Counted from the stretch's first letter, positions 7,827-17,186 are shown. The stretch is 64,000 nt of DNA from JAUWVG01 sp964633715 (GCA_964633715.1 CAZWHQ010000014.1:1-64000); one strand, 5' to 3'. The notes: a model not told the origin generated them from the letters alone. Translations and numbers: made by a program.

Positions 7827-8159
7827 CTAGTCCACAATAAAAACCTTGGCCCCTTTCTCTGTATATGCTAGATGAGGATTGGATTCATCATCTGCGGCTT
7901 GAAAGCTTTTTCCTTGACTGAGAGTGTACTCTTCGCCGTTTTTTAACTGGATGATAAGCTCTCCTTCAAGAACAAGCAAAATGTGTCCTCTGCCACACCA
8001 GTGATCAGCTCGGTACCCTGGAGAATATTCAATTTTTCGAATTCGAATATCTCCATTTTTTAAAGTTCGCCAGAATGAAGTCCCTGTCTCTCCTTTGTGT
8101 TCTTCTAAAGTGACCCTTTCCCAATTGATGACAGTAAAGGGGATATCTTGAATTTTCAT
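7827..8159 (-). CDS. Cupin-fold protein of the DHCW-motif family
   Basis: The 110-residue protein is a single cupin barrel. The diagnostic stretch YSPGYRADHWCGRGHILLVL (residues about 48-67) supplies the metal-binding histidines, and GEELIIQL-type and YTLSQGKSFQAADD segments complete the two cupin motifs. Its small size and absence of other domains match the family of unknown function named for its D-H-x-C motif. It has no signal peptide. It lies 38 bp upstream of the exported methyltransferase on the same strand and may share a transcript with it. Confidence 0.8.
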   Translation of the reverse strand: MKIQDIPFTVINWERVTLEEHKGETGTSFWRTLKNGDIRIRKIEYSPGYRADHWCGRGHILLVLEGELIIQLKNGEEYTLSQGKSFQAADDESNPHLAYTEKGAKVFIVD

Positions 8160-8324
8160 TAGACTCCTCCACTCAATGAATCAAATTATTTTTATGCAAT
8201 TTATATGCCATTTCTTGTTTCAGGTGGACATCCTCTGAACATAGAGCAATTTAGGTGAAAATTGTATGAATCGTTAACAATTGGTGTCCGCTCTCGAACA
8301 CTTCAGATCTTTAGAGAAGGTTGG

Positions 8325-10748
8325 CTATTCGTACTTCAAGGAACTGGCTGGATTGGCCGAGGCCGCTTTAAGCGTCTGGGTACTCACCGTGAGCAGGGCA
8401 AAAATCAGAACGATTGCAGACGCACCGAGAAAAGAAAAGATGGAGATTCCTCCCCGGTATGCGAACTGCCTCAGCCAGTTTCTCATTAAAACATATGCGA
8501 TCGGCCAGGCTAAAAGATTGCCTAGAAGAACCCATTTGGCAAACTGGGTGGACAGAAGGGCGACAATCTGCGAATCAGAGGCACCGAGAACCTTTCGAAT
8601 TCCAATCTCTTTGGTTCGTTGAGTGGTTACAAAGGACGCCAGACCGAACAGTCCCATACTTGCGATAAAAATAGCCAGAATGGAAAAATACAAGAAAATT
8701 CGTCCTGTCCTCTGTTCGTTTTCGTATACCCGGCCAAAATAATCATCCATAAATTCAAACTCGAACTCTTGGTTCAAGGCGAATTTTCTCCAGGTGTTTT
8801 CGATGAATCCCATTGTCTCTCTGATGTTTTCGGGGCCGATCCGGACAGAGACGAATCTTCCCCTGTTCCCCTCGCCGTACATAGCGATAATCATCGGCCT
8901 TATTTGCGTATGCAGGCTCTCGAAGTGAAAATCTTTCACAACTCCGATAATGTTTAATCTCTGTTCTTGCGCCTGTGTGTTTCCTAAGGCCACGATCTGA
9001 GCATCCACAGGATCCTCCAAACCGAGCTCCCTGACGGCTGTTTCGTTGATCACAACCGCTTGATTATCTGCTTCCCTTCCTTCCTCGAAATACCGTCCGG
9101 CCGCCATTTCTATTTGGTAGGTTTGTACGAAATCTGCATCGCTGAAGAAGGTCCAGAGAAGATGGGTGTCCTCTCCAGATTCTTCAGCCAATCGGAATGC
9201 GGAATTTCCGAAATTACTCCCAAAAAGAGTGCTGGTATTTGTGGCGCCAAGGATATTGGGATTATTGAGCAGTTCCTGTTTAAATGTCCTCAACCTATCT
9301 GACAGATCATCTGTTTTTTTTACGATTACAATTTGTTCTTTATTGAATCCTAGGTTTTTATTTTGAATGTAATTCAACTGTCGCTGTACAACGAGGGTTC
9401 CCACGATCAAGACTATGGATACCGTAAATTGAAAAACGACAAGGACATTTCGCATATTCGATTTTTTAAGGCTTCCCGGAGTTTCTGTCTTCAGCACTGC
9501 CACTGGATCGAAGGCTGCCACGAAAAAGGCCGGGTATAAACCGGCCAGAAGCCCAATAACGACCACCAATCCCACAAGAAGGGGAATCGTGTACACGTTG
9601 TCCAAGTAGGGAATTGCGACCTGTTTTCCGGTGAGGTTGTTAAAAATGGGAAGAAAAAGCTGGACAAGCAGAAGTGCGGCAAGGACAGCGAGAAGGCTTG
9701 TTAGAATGGTTTCTGCAAGGAACTGCCGGATGAGCTGAGGGCGGTTGGATCCCAGGGTTTTGCGGACACCCACTTCCCTTGCACGGGTAGATGACCGAGC
9801 AGTTGCCAAGTTCACGAAGTTGATACAGGCGACCAAAAGGATTCCCAAAGCAATGATGGAAAAAATATAGACATAGGATATATCTCCATTGGGTTCCACC
9901 TCGAATTCAAGGTGGGAGCGAAGGTGAATGTCGGTCATGGGTTGAATAAAATAGCTGTACTCTCCGCCGGACTCATAAAACTGCTCAAGTGAAATTCCAG
10001 CTGCGGCCTGAATTTGTGGGGCGACATATTTTTTTACCAGATCCTCCATCTTGTTTTCGAAGGCCTCTGGAGATGTTCCTTCCCTCAGGACAAAATAGGT
10101 GTAGTAATTGTTGCTGACCCAGAATTGACTCCGGCTGTCCTCGTAGGTGGAAAGGGCGGCCAGAAAGTCATAGTGGAAGTGAGTGTTTTTTGGGGCATCT
10201 TCAACGACGCCGGTGACCAAGTAATCCCTTCGCTGGTCCGCGTTGATGGTTTTTCCCATGGGATCTTCATTTCCAAAATACTTGGAAGCCATGGAATGGG
10301 TGAGAACGATGGATAGGGGTTCATTGAGTGCTGTTGTTTGATCTCCCTGGATGAAGGGAACGGTAAAGACATCGAAGAAACCGGGATCGACCCAGAATAC
10401 TCTTTCTTCACTGAAAACTTTATCTGCATACCGGAACACGGGGAAACCGAAATTTCTTGCCCGTGTGGCGGCTTCGACTTCTGGATATTCTTCGACGAGG
10501 GTTTGTGCCATAGGGGAGGCCGTTACGACACCGTTAAATTCATTGCCGCCGATAAATCCATACAGGCCGGCCCTGTAGATCCGGTCTGCTTTTTCGTGAT
10601 ACTTGTCGTAACTCAACTCATCGACGACAAAAAGCAGGATCAGCAGGCAGCAGGCAATTCCCACCGCCAGCCCGAATACATTGATGAATGAAAAGCCCTT
10701 GTGTTTGAAAAAATTTCTCAGAGCAATTTTCATGTAGTTTTTTAACAT
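8325..10748 (-). CDS. MacB/FtsX-type ABC transporter permease
   Basis: The 807-residue protein begins MLKNYMKIALRNFFKHKGFS with a first membrane helix at about 20-45, a large periplasmic MacB_PCD domain, three helices (about 285-430), a fourth helix pair around residue 435, a second periplasmic domain, and three closing helices with the FtsX signature KEIGIRKVLGASDSQIVALL. This is the duplicated eight-helix MacB/LolCDE-like layout. No ATPase gene is adjacent, so the ATPase must come from elsewhere. Unlike its relatives at 30915, 35628 and 40939, it lacks the N-terminal prefix domain and a PadR neighbour. Such permeases extrude lipids, peptides or antibiotics without substrate passing the membrane core. 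Confidence 0.93.
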   Translation of the reverse strand: MLKNYMKIALRNFFKHKGFSFINVFGLAVGIACCLLILLFVVDELSYDKYHEKADRIYRAGLYGFIGGNEFNGVVTASPMAQTLVEEYPEVEAATRARNFGFPVFRYADKVFSEERVFWVDPGFFDVFTVPFIQGDQTTALNEPLSIVLTHSMASKYFGNEDPMGKTINADQRRDYLVTGVVEDAPKNTHFHYDFLAALSTYEDSRSQFWVSNNYYTYFVLREGTSPEAFENKMEDLVKKYVAPQIQAAAGISLEQFYESGGEYSYFIQPMTDIHLRSHLEFEVEPNGDISYVYIFSIIALGILLVACINFVNLATARSSTRAREVGVRKTLGSNRPQLIRQFLAETILTSLLAVLAALLLVQLFLPIFNNLTGKQVAIPYLDNVYTIPLLVGLVVVIGLLAGLYPAFFVAAFDPVAVLKTETPGSLKKSNMRNVLVVFQFTVSIVLIVGTLVVQRQLNYIQNKNLGFNKEQIVIVKKTDDLSDRLRTFKQELLNNPNILGATNTSTLFGSNFGNSAFRLAEESGEDTHLLWTFFSDADFVQTYQIEMAAGRYFEEGREADNQAVVINETAVRELGLEDPVDAQIVALGNTQAQEQRLNIIGVVKDFHFESLHTQIRPMIIAMYGEGNRGRFVSVRIGPENIRETMGFIENTWRKFALNQEFEFEFMDDYFGRVYENEQRTGRIFLYFSILAIFIASMGLFGLASFVTTQRTKEIGIRKVLGASDSQIVALLSTQFAKWVLLGNLLAWPIAYVLMRNWLRQFAYRGGISIFSFLGASAIVLIFALLTVSTQTLKAASANPASSLKYE

Positions 10749-10926
10749 AACGTTCTCCCAGTTGAAATCCTTTAATTGAGTATACGAAATTGAATGCTTT
10801 TTGGTTCAGCGGAACAAACCTTTTAATCTAAGTTATTGGTTTGGCTCTTGACCTCTCCTTTAATGCAGTCTATCCTGAGCGAAGTAATATTGTGTTTCAA
10901 ATCTTTATAAAGACAAAATCCTATAT

Positions 10927-12699
10927 ATGTTTAAAAACAGTTTTTCCGATCCCTTCAACTCGATGAAGGAAACCATAAAAAAAACCAATATTGCCGATTG
11001 GAAAGATATCGATGAATTTTTGCAGACAATTGGCAAGTGGAAGAAAGACAATTCCCGATTTACTCAAGATGACTATTTTAGAATCTTAGGAACGGGGATA
11101 GGTATCATTACCTATGATTATGGAATAGACGGTGTTTCAATCGAGATTCAAAAATATGCCGAAAGTCTTGAAGGAATTTTTGCGAAACGTCAGATAAACC
11201 TGCCCCTCCATTTTATTGGGGGGGATTTTTATGAAACCGCAGATATACTTCTTAAACCTGAATGGAAGAGATTTCAAATTGAAGGGATGAACGGTTGGAA
11301 AAAGTGGGACAGCGGAATCTGGTTCTCCAAACTCTATTATGAAGATATGCCTGAAGGCAGCGATGTCTCAAAAGAGATGGCTGTGGAGATGTGGAATCAA
11401 GCAGCAGGATTTGCCGAAAAATTAGGAAGATATCTTATGGAAAATAACATTCACTGTCTTCTCCCTGTGAATATTCCAACCAATCCGGGCAACTTTGCCA
11501 TTGGGCTTGCTTTGATAATAGTCACAGAATGTTTAGACATCGCAGTTATCAGCTCCAATCATGATTTTTACTGGGAAGGGGGAAAGGCGCCTTCAGAAAA
11601 GGCTCCAGGTGAAGGCCCCGGAGTTCGGGATTTCTTTTTTAAAAATTGTGACAACAAACCTTTTTTCTCTCTGTTCAGAAAAATGTATCCCTGGAATGGT
11701 ACGAAATGGCTGCAGGTGAATATTAATTCAAGGCAGTCAAGAAGACTTATCGATATGTTCGGATTTAAAAAAAATCAAGTTTTTGAGCTGGGTACGGCTG
11801 TTAGTGACGAATTCTTCAAATCCTACTCCTTTGAAGACCAGAAACTGTGCCGAAAAAAAATGGCCTATATCCTTTCTGATGGCTATCCCGTTATTAAAAC
11901 CGTTTCTGTAAACCATCACTTGAATAATCTTGAATCTTGGATGTTGAACCAAAAGCCGATAGCCTGTGCTTATGTCGACGGATTGGAACTCGATCCAAAT
12001 ATTGATAAAACTATTCTTTGTCTTCAGCCAACCCGTGTTATTACCCGGAAAAGAATTGAGATGAATTTCAATCTCCTCAAAGCACTTCTTCTTCAGGGTT
12101 CATTTAAAGATGTTTTTGAGTCAGACCTCGAATATCAGTTTATCGTACATATCAGCGGCCCTACTCCCATCGAACATCAAGCTGATCTTGAAACCGTGCT
12201 GAATACCTACCTTGACCTGTGCAATTCTATTCCAGAGTCTTCAGCCAAACGGATCTTCATCACCTTTTCGGTCGGGACAGAAAACCATCCCAGCTTAAAA
12301 GAGAACAATCTAACGCCCCTCTCAATTGAACAGATATACCGGATGGCCACGGTTATCCTGTTTCCGAGTGAGACCGAGGGAAGGGGCTTACCTATTGTTG
12401 AATCAAGTGCTTGTGGAATACCCATCATCTGCAGTAAATTTCAACCCTATGAGGTCTTTGAAGAGGTCATGGGGGAGAACTTGTCGGAAAGTGAACGCAT
12501 CTGGTATTTGATTTTTCCTGAACCTGGAGCGAAGTTGGAGCCGGATTATCTAAATGAAGTTGCAGATCTACTCATCGATACGGAAAAACGAGTTGGATGG
12601 ATCAAACATAATAGGGAAGCGGTGCGTCATCGTTTCAGCAGCGAGAAAATTGCTCAAAAATTTGAGCGGTGTATTCAAGCTTTAGGGACATTAAAATGA
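10927..12699 (+). CDS. GT-B glycosyltransferase, large N-terminal domain
   Basis: The 590-residue protein ends with a GT4-like nucleotide-sugar domain: LCLQPTRVITRKRIEMNFNL, then IEQIYRMATVILFPSETEG and RGLPIVESSACGIPII, giving the E-x7-E motif of retaining GT-B enzymes (about residues 478-492). The first 330 residues hold the acceptor half, with HCLLPVNIPTNPGNFA and NHDFYWEGGK segments and a Gly/Pro-rich loop (about 219-236). It is longer than typical GT4 enzymes. No clear ribosome binding site precedes the ATG. It lies 39 bp before the next glycosyltransferase on the same strand. The acceptor is unknown; osmolyte or glycolipid synthesis is possible. Confidence 0.75.
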   Translation: MFKNSFSDPFNSMKETIKKTNIADWKDIDEFLQTIGKWKKDNSRFTQDDYFRILGTGIGIITYDYGIDGVSIEIQKYAESLEGIFAKRQINLPLHFIGGDFYETADILLKPEWKRFQIEGMNGWKKWDSGIWFSKLYYEDMPEGSDVSKEMAVEMWNQAAGFAEKLGRYLMENNIHCLLPVNIPTNPGNFAIGLALIIVTECLDIAVISSNHDFYWEGGKAPSEKAPGEGPGVRDFFFKNCDNKPFFSLFRKMYPWNGTKWLQVNINSRQSRRLIDMFGFKKNQVFELGTAVSDEFFKSYSFEDQKLCRKKMAYILSDGYPVIKTVSVNHHLNNLESWMLNQKPIACAYVDGLELDPNIDKTILCLQPTRVITRKRIEMNFNLLKALLLQGSFKDVFESDLEYQFIVHISGPTPIEHQADLETVLNTYLDLCNSIPESSAKRIFITFSVGTENHPSLKENNLTPLSIEQIYRMATVILFPSETEGRGLPIVESSACGIPIICSKFQPYEVFEEVMGENLSESERIWYLIFPEPGAKLEPDYLNEVADLLIDTEKRVGWIKHNREAVRHRFSSEKIAQKFERCIQALGTLK

Positions 12700-12738
12700 T
12701 AGATTTTAAGTTGATTTTTGTATTGTCAGGGATAAATC

Positions 12739-13869
12739 ATGCATATCGGCTTTATTGAAGACACTCCCCTTCATGGTGGGACACAGATCTGGGTGACAGA
12801 AGCCACAAGCGATTTTATCCAGAAAGGTCACAAGGTCAGTGTTTTGGCTCCGTCCAATACCTGGGTTTCAAAAGAGTGTGCTCTGCGCGGAGCCAGAGTA
12901 GTTACCTATGACTGGAATAGCGTCTGTTCGATGGACATAAAAAATAAGAGAATCTGGATCGAGGGTTTAGCTCCCTGTGATGTTGCGGTTACCACGGTTC
13001 ATCCGCCGCGAAATAATTTTCACTGTTCTGTCTTTGGCGGACTCTGTATCAGGGAAGGAAACCTGGATACTATCCTCATTCCAAAGTCCGGAACAATCGT
13101 TCCTGAATACAAACGTGAATTCTATTATCCCGAACCGGAAATAAAATCAAAAGTGATAAGCATCACCAACTTTACCAGGATCTACCTCATTGATGAATAC
13201 GAACTATCCGAAGACATGATCGAGCTGATCTACCAGGGAACTGAGGTTGATCGATTCGTCTCAACAGAGGCATCAATAGCAGAGGCTTTGAAGCGTTATC
13301 CCCTTCCGGAAAATGCAGCCCCAATTCTTGCATCGGTCGGGTCTTTCGAAGAACGAAAGGGTCAGATTATTCTTCTCCAGGCAGTTGAAAAACTATCCAT
13401 AGGCTCAATGCCCAATGTGCATGCCATGTTTGTCGGTGACGGTCCTGATGAGGCAAAACTTAAGGCAAAAGTTAAGGAGATGGGGATCGAAAATAATGTC
13501 ACTTTTTTTCCATTCACTCCTGAACCGAACTATGTTTTCGATCGTATCGACATTTTGACTCTGCCAAGCCTTTATAAAGAGGGTCTTCCCAATGTTATTC
13601 TTGAAGCTCTGTCCATGAATCTGCCGTCAATTGCATCAGATATAGCCGGTGTCCCTGAAGTTGTTATTAACGAAAAAACTGGTTATCTGGTTGAACCGGG
13701 TAATGTGAATCTTTTTGCTGAAGCTATAGAAAAACTCTGGGCCGATCCAAACAAATGTAGACAAATGGGAATCAATGGACGTAAATTTGTCGAAGAGAAA
13801 ATGGATAAGAAAAAACAGTTTAAAAAGTTTCTTAAATATTTTGAACGAATTACAAGGAGATGGCAATGA
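12739..13869 (+). CDS. GT4 family glycosyltransferase
   Basis: The 376-residue protein has the two Rossmann halves of GT-B enzymes. The N-terminal half begins MHIGFIEDTPLHGGTQIWVT, the usual G-G loop; the C-terminal half has ILASVGSFEERKGQIILLQA, AMFVGDGPDEAKLKAKV and LPSLYKEGLPNVILEALSMN with the E-x7-E donor-binding motif. Length is normal. It follows a second glycosyltransferase and overlaps the next gene by the four bases ATGA, so all three are probably one operon making a glycan or glycolipid. Donor and acceptor are not predictable here. Confidence 0.9.
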   Translation: MHIGFIEDTPLHGGTQIWVTEATSDFIQKGHKVSVLAPSNTWVSKECALRGARVVTYDWNSVCSMDIKNKRIWIEGLAPCDVAVTTVHPPRNNFHCSVFGGLCIREGNLDTILIPKSGTIVPEYKREFYYPEPEIKSKVISITNFTRIYLIDEYELSEDMIELIYQGTEVDRFVSTEASIAEALKRYPLPENAAPILASVGSFEERKGQIILLQAVEKLSIGSMPNVHAMFVGDGPDEAKLKAKVKEMGIENNVTFFPFTPEPNYVFDRIDILTLPSLYKEGLPNVILEALSMNLPSIASDIAGVPEVVINEKTGYLVEPGNVNLFAEAIEKLWADPNKCRQMGINGRKFVEEKMDKKKQFKKFLKYFERITRRWQ

Positions 13870-14426
13870 ATAAGCTCTACAAATGCAAAGTCTGTGGTTT
13901 TGTGACAAAAAGAAAAGCGCTGCCAGAGTTGTGTCCTGCCTGCGGTTTTAAGGGGAAAATTTTTGAAGAATTTGAACCAACCGTTTCTGCAAAAAGAAGA
14001 AGAGCACTCGAGCTGCACACGCATTCAGCCATAGTCCATTTTCCCATAGCGGTCATCACCTATATATTTTTCATCAATCTCCTTATTTTGGCTAAGGTTA
14101 TTCCCTGGCACTCTGAATTTGTTGCCTCACTTAAAGCGATGGTGTGGCTGCTCCCGTTTGTCACAATTATCGGGATGCTCTCCGGACTCTACGACGGGAA
14201 GCTTAGATTTAAAAAAATCAACACACCTCTCCTAAAAAAGAAGATTTTTTTATCCATTTTCTTGATAGTTTTATCGACTATGCTCTTTATTCTCCAGTAT
14301 GTATTGGAACTTGATCCACCGTTTTACAGCCTTTTAATTTTGGCTTTCAGCATAGTTTTGTTGGGGATCGTTATGGTCCTGGGATTAATAGGAGGGACAC
14401 TGCTGAATTCAAAAGTCAGAGGTTGA
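13866..14426 (+). CDS. Zinc-ribbon (rubredoxin-like) protein fused to a DUF2231-like membrane domain
   Basis: I start at ATG 13866 (MNKLYKCKVCGFVTKRKALP), placed six bases after AAGGAG and overlapping the upstream stop as ATGA. Residues 6-29 carry two C-x2-C pairs (YKCKVCGF and LCPACGF), a rubredoxin or zinc-ribbon knuckle. After a short linker come HTHSAIVHFPIAVITYIFF and three further helices, resembling DUF2231 proteins in which the HP-I-V-HFPIA motif opens the first helix. Related rubredoxin-like/DUF2231 fusions are thought to take part in membrane redox chemistry. Translational coupling to a glycosyltransferase is unexpected for a redox protein. Confidence 0.75.
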   Translation: MNKLYKCKVCGFVTKRKALPELCPACGFKGKIFEEFEPTVSAKRRRALELHTHSAIVHFPIAVITYIFFINLLILAKVIPWHSEFVASLKAMVWLLPFVTIIGMLSGLYDGKLRFKKINTPLLKKKIFLSIFLIVLSTMLFILQYVLELDPPFYSLLILAFSIVLLGIVMVLGLIGGTLLNSKVRG

Positions 14427-14570
14427 GAAATTCACCTTAATTTTTTTGTGATTTTTTGCTGCTTTTTCTACTTAATAAATTAAGACTTCCAGAACTGAGC
14501 AACTTGAAAGCTTAAAAATTATGGATATAATACGAGAATCTGTATCGTGAATTTTAAAAGGATATAATCA

Positions 14571-15818
14571 ATGAGAAAAAGAGGTCTTAGGATTATTCTG
14601 TTCTTTTGTCTATTTTTTGTACTTTTTTCCACAGATTTTCTGAGAGCTGAAAAAATCACTGTGAAGGTGATCACAGAGACGGCTTTTGTGAGGCTGAAGA
14701 CAAGCATTGATAGCATGATCATTGCACAGGTGCCTCTTGGAACAACTTTTGAAGCATCCGAAAAGATCGAAGATTGGTATAAAGTGGCCCTCCCTCCCGA
14801 TGAGCAGGGATTTGTGGTGGAGGGATATATCCATTCAACTGATGTTGAAGTGGTTGCCACTGAGAAACCTGAAATAGCCCCGGTTTCCCCGATAGTTGCG
14901 GAAAAACAGCCAAAGAAACTGCCTGTGAAAGAGGAGGCACAGGTGTACAGGCCTTCACGGGATTCAAAGCTACAATTCGGTTTCAAATTCATGGGCGGAG
15001 GGGACTATTTTCTGATTGGTGATTTGAATGACTATCTTCAGGGTCGGCAGGATTATCTTGAAGACGATACAAGTATCACTGATGTTGTAGGAACTTACGA
15101 TCCTCTAAAGTACGGATACAGCTTTGGAGCTGAATTTTTTGTTGATTTTACTCCTCATATCGGGATTGGTGTCGGAGCAGGCTATTTTCAGGTTACTAAG
15201 AAGAGCGAAGTGACTAGGACTTACAATTATCATTCTCATGCATATGATCCCGACTTTTTAAGTATTGCCGAGACCATTTTTCCTCAAATTAGCGTCATTC
15301 CCTTGATATTCAACCTTAACTTTGGTCTCCCCATGGGTTCTGTGGTTAAACTCAGGCTTTCTGGGGGGGTCGGTTATTATTTGGGAACGGTTGTTTGGGA
15401 TTATACTGTTAAAACAAAATACACAGAAAATAAAATGGAGTGGGAATCGAAGTCAAATGCTGTTGGATTTCAAGGAAGTTTAGGATTTGATTTTAATCTG
15501 GGGAAAACGATCGTTTTCTTTATCGAAGGGGCAGGGAGATATGTGGAGTTGGAGGACCTTTCCGGGAACCTGACCATCACAGAAAACTGGTTTGGTATTG
15601 AAGACCTAGAAACCTTTGAAAATGCGTTTTTAAAATATATTGAGTACAATAGCTATCTGACTGATGAGTGGTATCGTCTTGTTTCAATCGATGAGAACGG
15701 AGTCATTGGATCGGGATTTAACAACGTGCCCAGCTTTAATTCTATCAGGGTTGAACGCAATGCTGTTATTGACCTGACCGGGATCTCCCTCAGAGCCGGC
15801 TTTAAATTCAGATTTTAG
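14571..15818 (+). CDS. SH3-domain outer-membrane barrel protein
   Basis: The 415-residue protein has a signal peptide (about 1-25), then a bacterial SH3 domain (residues about 27-85: VKVITETAFVRLKTSIDSMI, VPLGTTFEASEKIEDWYKVA, GFVVEGYIHST), a proline-rich linker, and from about residue 133 an amphipathic beta-strand region (FGFKFMGGGDYFLIGDLNDY through SLRAGFKFRF) ending in phenylalanine, the classic outer-membrane barrel end signal. It probably sits in the outer membrane with SH3 in the periplasm, where such domains bind peptidoglycan. It is followed 69 bp later by the candidate selenoprotein lipoprotein and may be co-transcribed with it. Confidence 0.8.
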   Translation: MRKRGLRIILFFCLFFVLFSTDFLRAEKITVKVITETAFVRLKTSIDSMIIAQVPLGTTFEASEKIEDWYKVALPPDEQGFVVEGYIHSTDVEVVATEKPEIAPVSPIVAEKQPKKLPVKEEAQVYRPSRDSKLQFGFKFMGGGDYFLIGDLNDYLQGRQDYLEDDTSITDVVGTYDPLKYGYSFGAEFFVDFTPHIGIGVGAGYFQVTKKSEVTRTYNYHSHAYDPDFLSIAETIFPQISVIPLIFNLNFGLPMGSVVKLRLSGGVGYYLGTVVWDYTVKTKYTENKMEWESKSNAVGFQGSLGFDFNLGKTIVFFIEGAGRYVELEDLSGNLTITENWFGIEDLETFENAFLKYIEYNSYLTDEWYRLVSIDENGVIGSGFNNVPSFNSIRVERNAVIDLTGISLRAGFKFRF

Positions 15819-15887
15819 AGGACTTTGAATAGAGAAAGATTGAGTTTTCTATATGAGTTATCCAGAGTCTCCTATTTGGAGGAAAAG

Positions 15888-17186
15888 ATGAAGAAAGGTT
15901 TTGTCTTGTTTGGTTTAATGTGTTTTTTGATTCTTGCATGTTCGACTAAAGATAGGATTCAGGACGATAACGTTGGATTAGATGGAGTCAATTTCCAAAA
16001 GCGCACTTTGGCAGAAGCCAAAGATCTTGCCGGGCAACAGGGAAAATTGGTGATGGTCGATTTTTTTTCGCCCACGTGAGGAAGCTGTGTGAAGCTGGAC
16101 CAGTTGGTCTGGCAAGATAAAAATGTGGGGGATTACATCAATGACCGGTTCATCTGTTTGCGGGTTACAAACAGGGACGAGGAATACAAAATTGTGCGAG
16201 CTGAATACGATTTAAAAGTCCACCCTACGGCTTTGCTGTTGAAGGCGGATGGCACGGAAATCGAACGAATCTGCGGTTTTGATGGACAGAAGGATTCTTA
16301 TTTTCAGACCTTTAAAGATTTTGCTGAAGGGAAATACACCCTCCAAACTCTTTTATCGGAATATGAGGAAAAACCAGAGGATCTTGAACTGAATTACAAG
16401 ATTGGCCAGCGCTATGTCGACAGACGGCAGGAGGAGTTATCTCCCTCCTACTTTGCTAAAGTGGTTGAGCTGGATCCAGAAGATGAATTTGGATACAAAA
16501 CAGAAGCGACCTACTATATTGCGTCCCATGAGGCCCGCCGGAATAAAAATCCGAATCCTATGCAAGCTTTTATCGACTCGAACACAGACGAAGAATTTCT
16601 TTTCTCGAGTTATTATGACCTAGCCTATTACTATATGACGATGAATGAAGCCGAACAGGTCATCTCCACTTATGAAGAGCTGCTCGCAAAGAGACCAGAC
16701 CATGCTCCTCTGATGTATTCTATGGCCAGCTACATCTTTTACAACACGATGGAGGATAAATATGAGAGGGGTGTCGAGTTGGTCAATAAGGCTATGGAAC
16801 TTGCGCCCGACCAGGCAGTTTCCGGTTATTACTATCTAGCAAGGTATTACGCCAACATCAAAGACTTTGACAAACTGACTGCTTCTTATGAGGAGGCGTT
16901 GGAAAGGTGGCCGGAAAATACGACGCTGATGAACTTTTACGCAGGGGATATCCATAAAAATGAAATAGAAAGCCATTATGACAGAGGTATTGAGCTGATA
17001 CAGAAAGCCCTCGATGCTCAACCGGAGGGGGCTCACTTCTGGTATACTCTGGGATGGTTGTATTTTAAAAAAGGGAATAGGGAAGATGCTGTGGCTGCTG
17101 CGAAAAAGGCCGTAGAGCTTATGCCTACGCTCAAAACCTATAAGGATGCCTTGGATCTCTTCCAGAAAGATGGTTTGGCCCTCTAA
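15888..17186 (+). CDS. Candidate selenoprotein: lipoprotein with Sec-x-x-Cys thioredoxin-like domain and TPR repeats
   Basis: Read through the in-frame TGA at 16077-16079, this is one 432-residue protein. The start is ATG 15888, six bases after GGAGG; residues 1-19 are a lipoprotein signal ending LILAC-S (Cys18). Residues about 38-150 are a thioredoxin-like domain: GKLVMVDFFSPT, then Sec64-Gly-Ser-Cys67, VKLDQLVWQDKNVGDYINDR, and the cis-proline loop LKVHPTALLL (Pro113). Family members have Cys at position 64 (WC-G-x-C). Residues about 165-432 form TPR-like helical repeats. The protein should act in the periplasm, probably as a thiol-disulfide or peroxide-reducing enzyme. Alternatives are a nonsense mutation or sequencing error, but the rest of both halves is undamaged and the TGA is at the one position where Sec is expected. 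Confidence 0.8.
16094..16113 (+). promoter_or_regulatory. SECIS-like hairpin downstream of the in-frame TGA
   Basis: GCTGGACC (16094-16101) pairs with GGTCTGGC (16106-16113) in RNA as an 8-bp stem with two G-U pairs, closing a four-base loop AGTT. The loop starts 22 bases after the TGA and has G in its second position. Bacterial SECIS elements need a short stem-loop 16-37 bases after the UGA with a G among the first two loop bases, so both conditions are met. The hairpin is inside the coding sequence, as in bacteria. Confidence 0.65.

Noticed and set aside
11580..11635. Inserted palindromic repeat in the glycosyltransferase (Gly/Pro-rich segment APSEKAPGEGPGVR)
   Set aside because: It looked like a repeat insertion, but the loop is plausible native sequence of this glycosyltransferase type and no second copy is visible.
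16077..16079. Genome-wide recoding of TGA as an amino acid
   Set aside because: TGA is the regular stop codon of several intact genes here (for example at 3875, 20259 and 24429), so only a local Sec reading is likely.
16077..16079. Simple nonsense mutation in a thioredoxin-like gene
   Set aside because: It cannot be excluded, but it would have to hit exactly the redox Cys codon and leave all other codons intact next to a SECIS-like hairpin.
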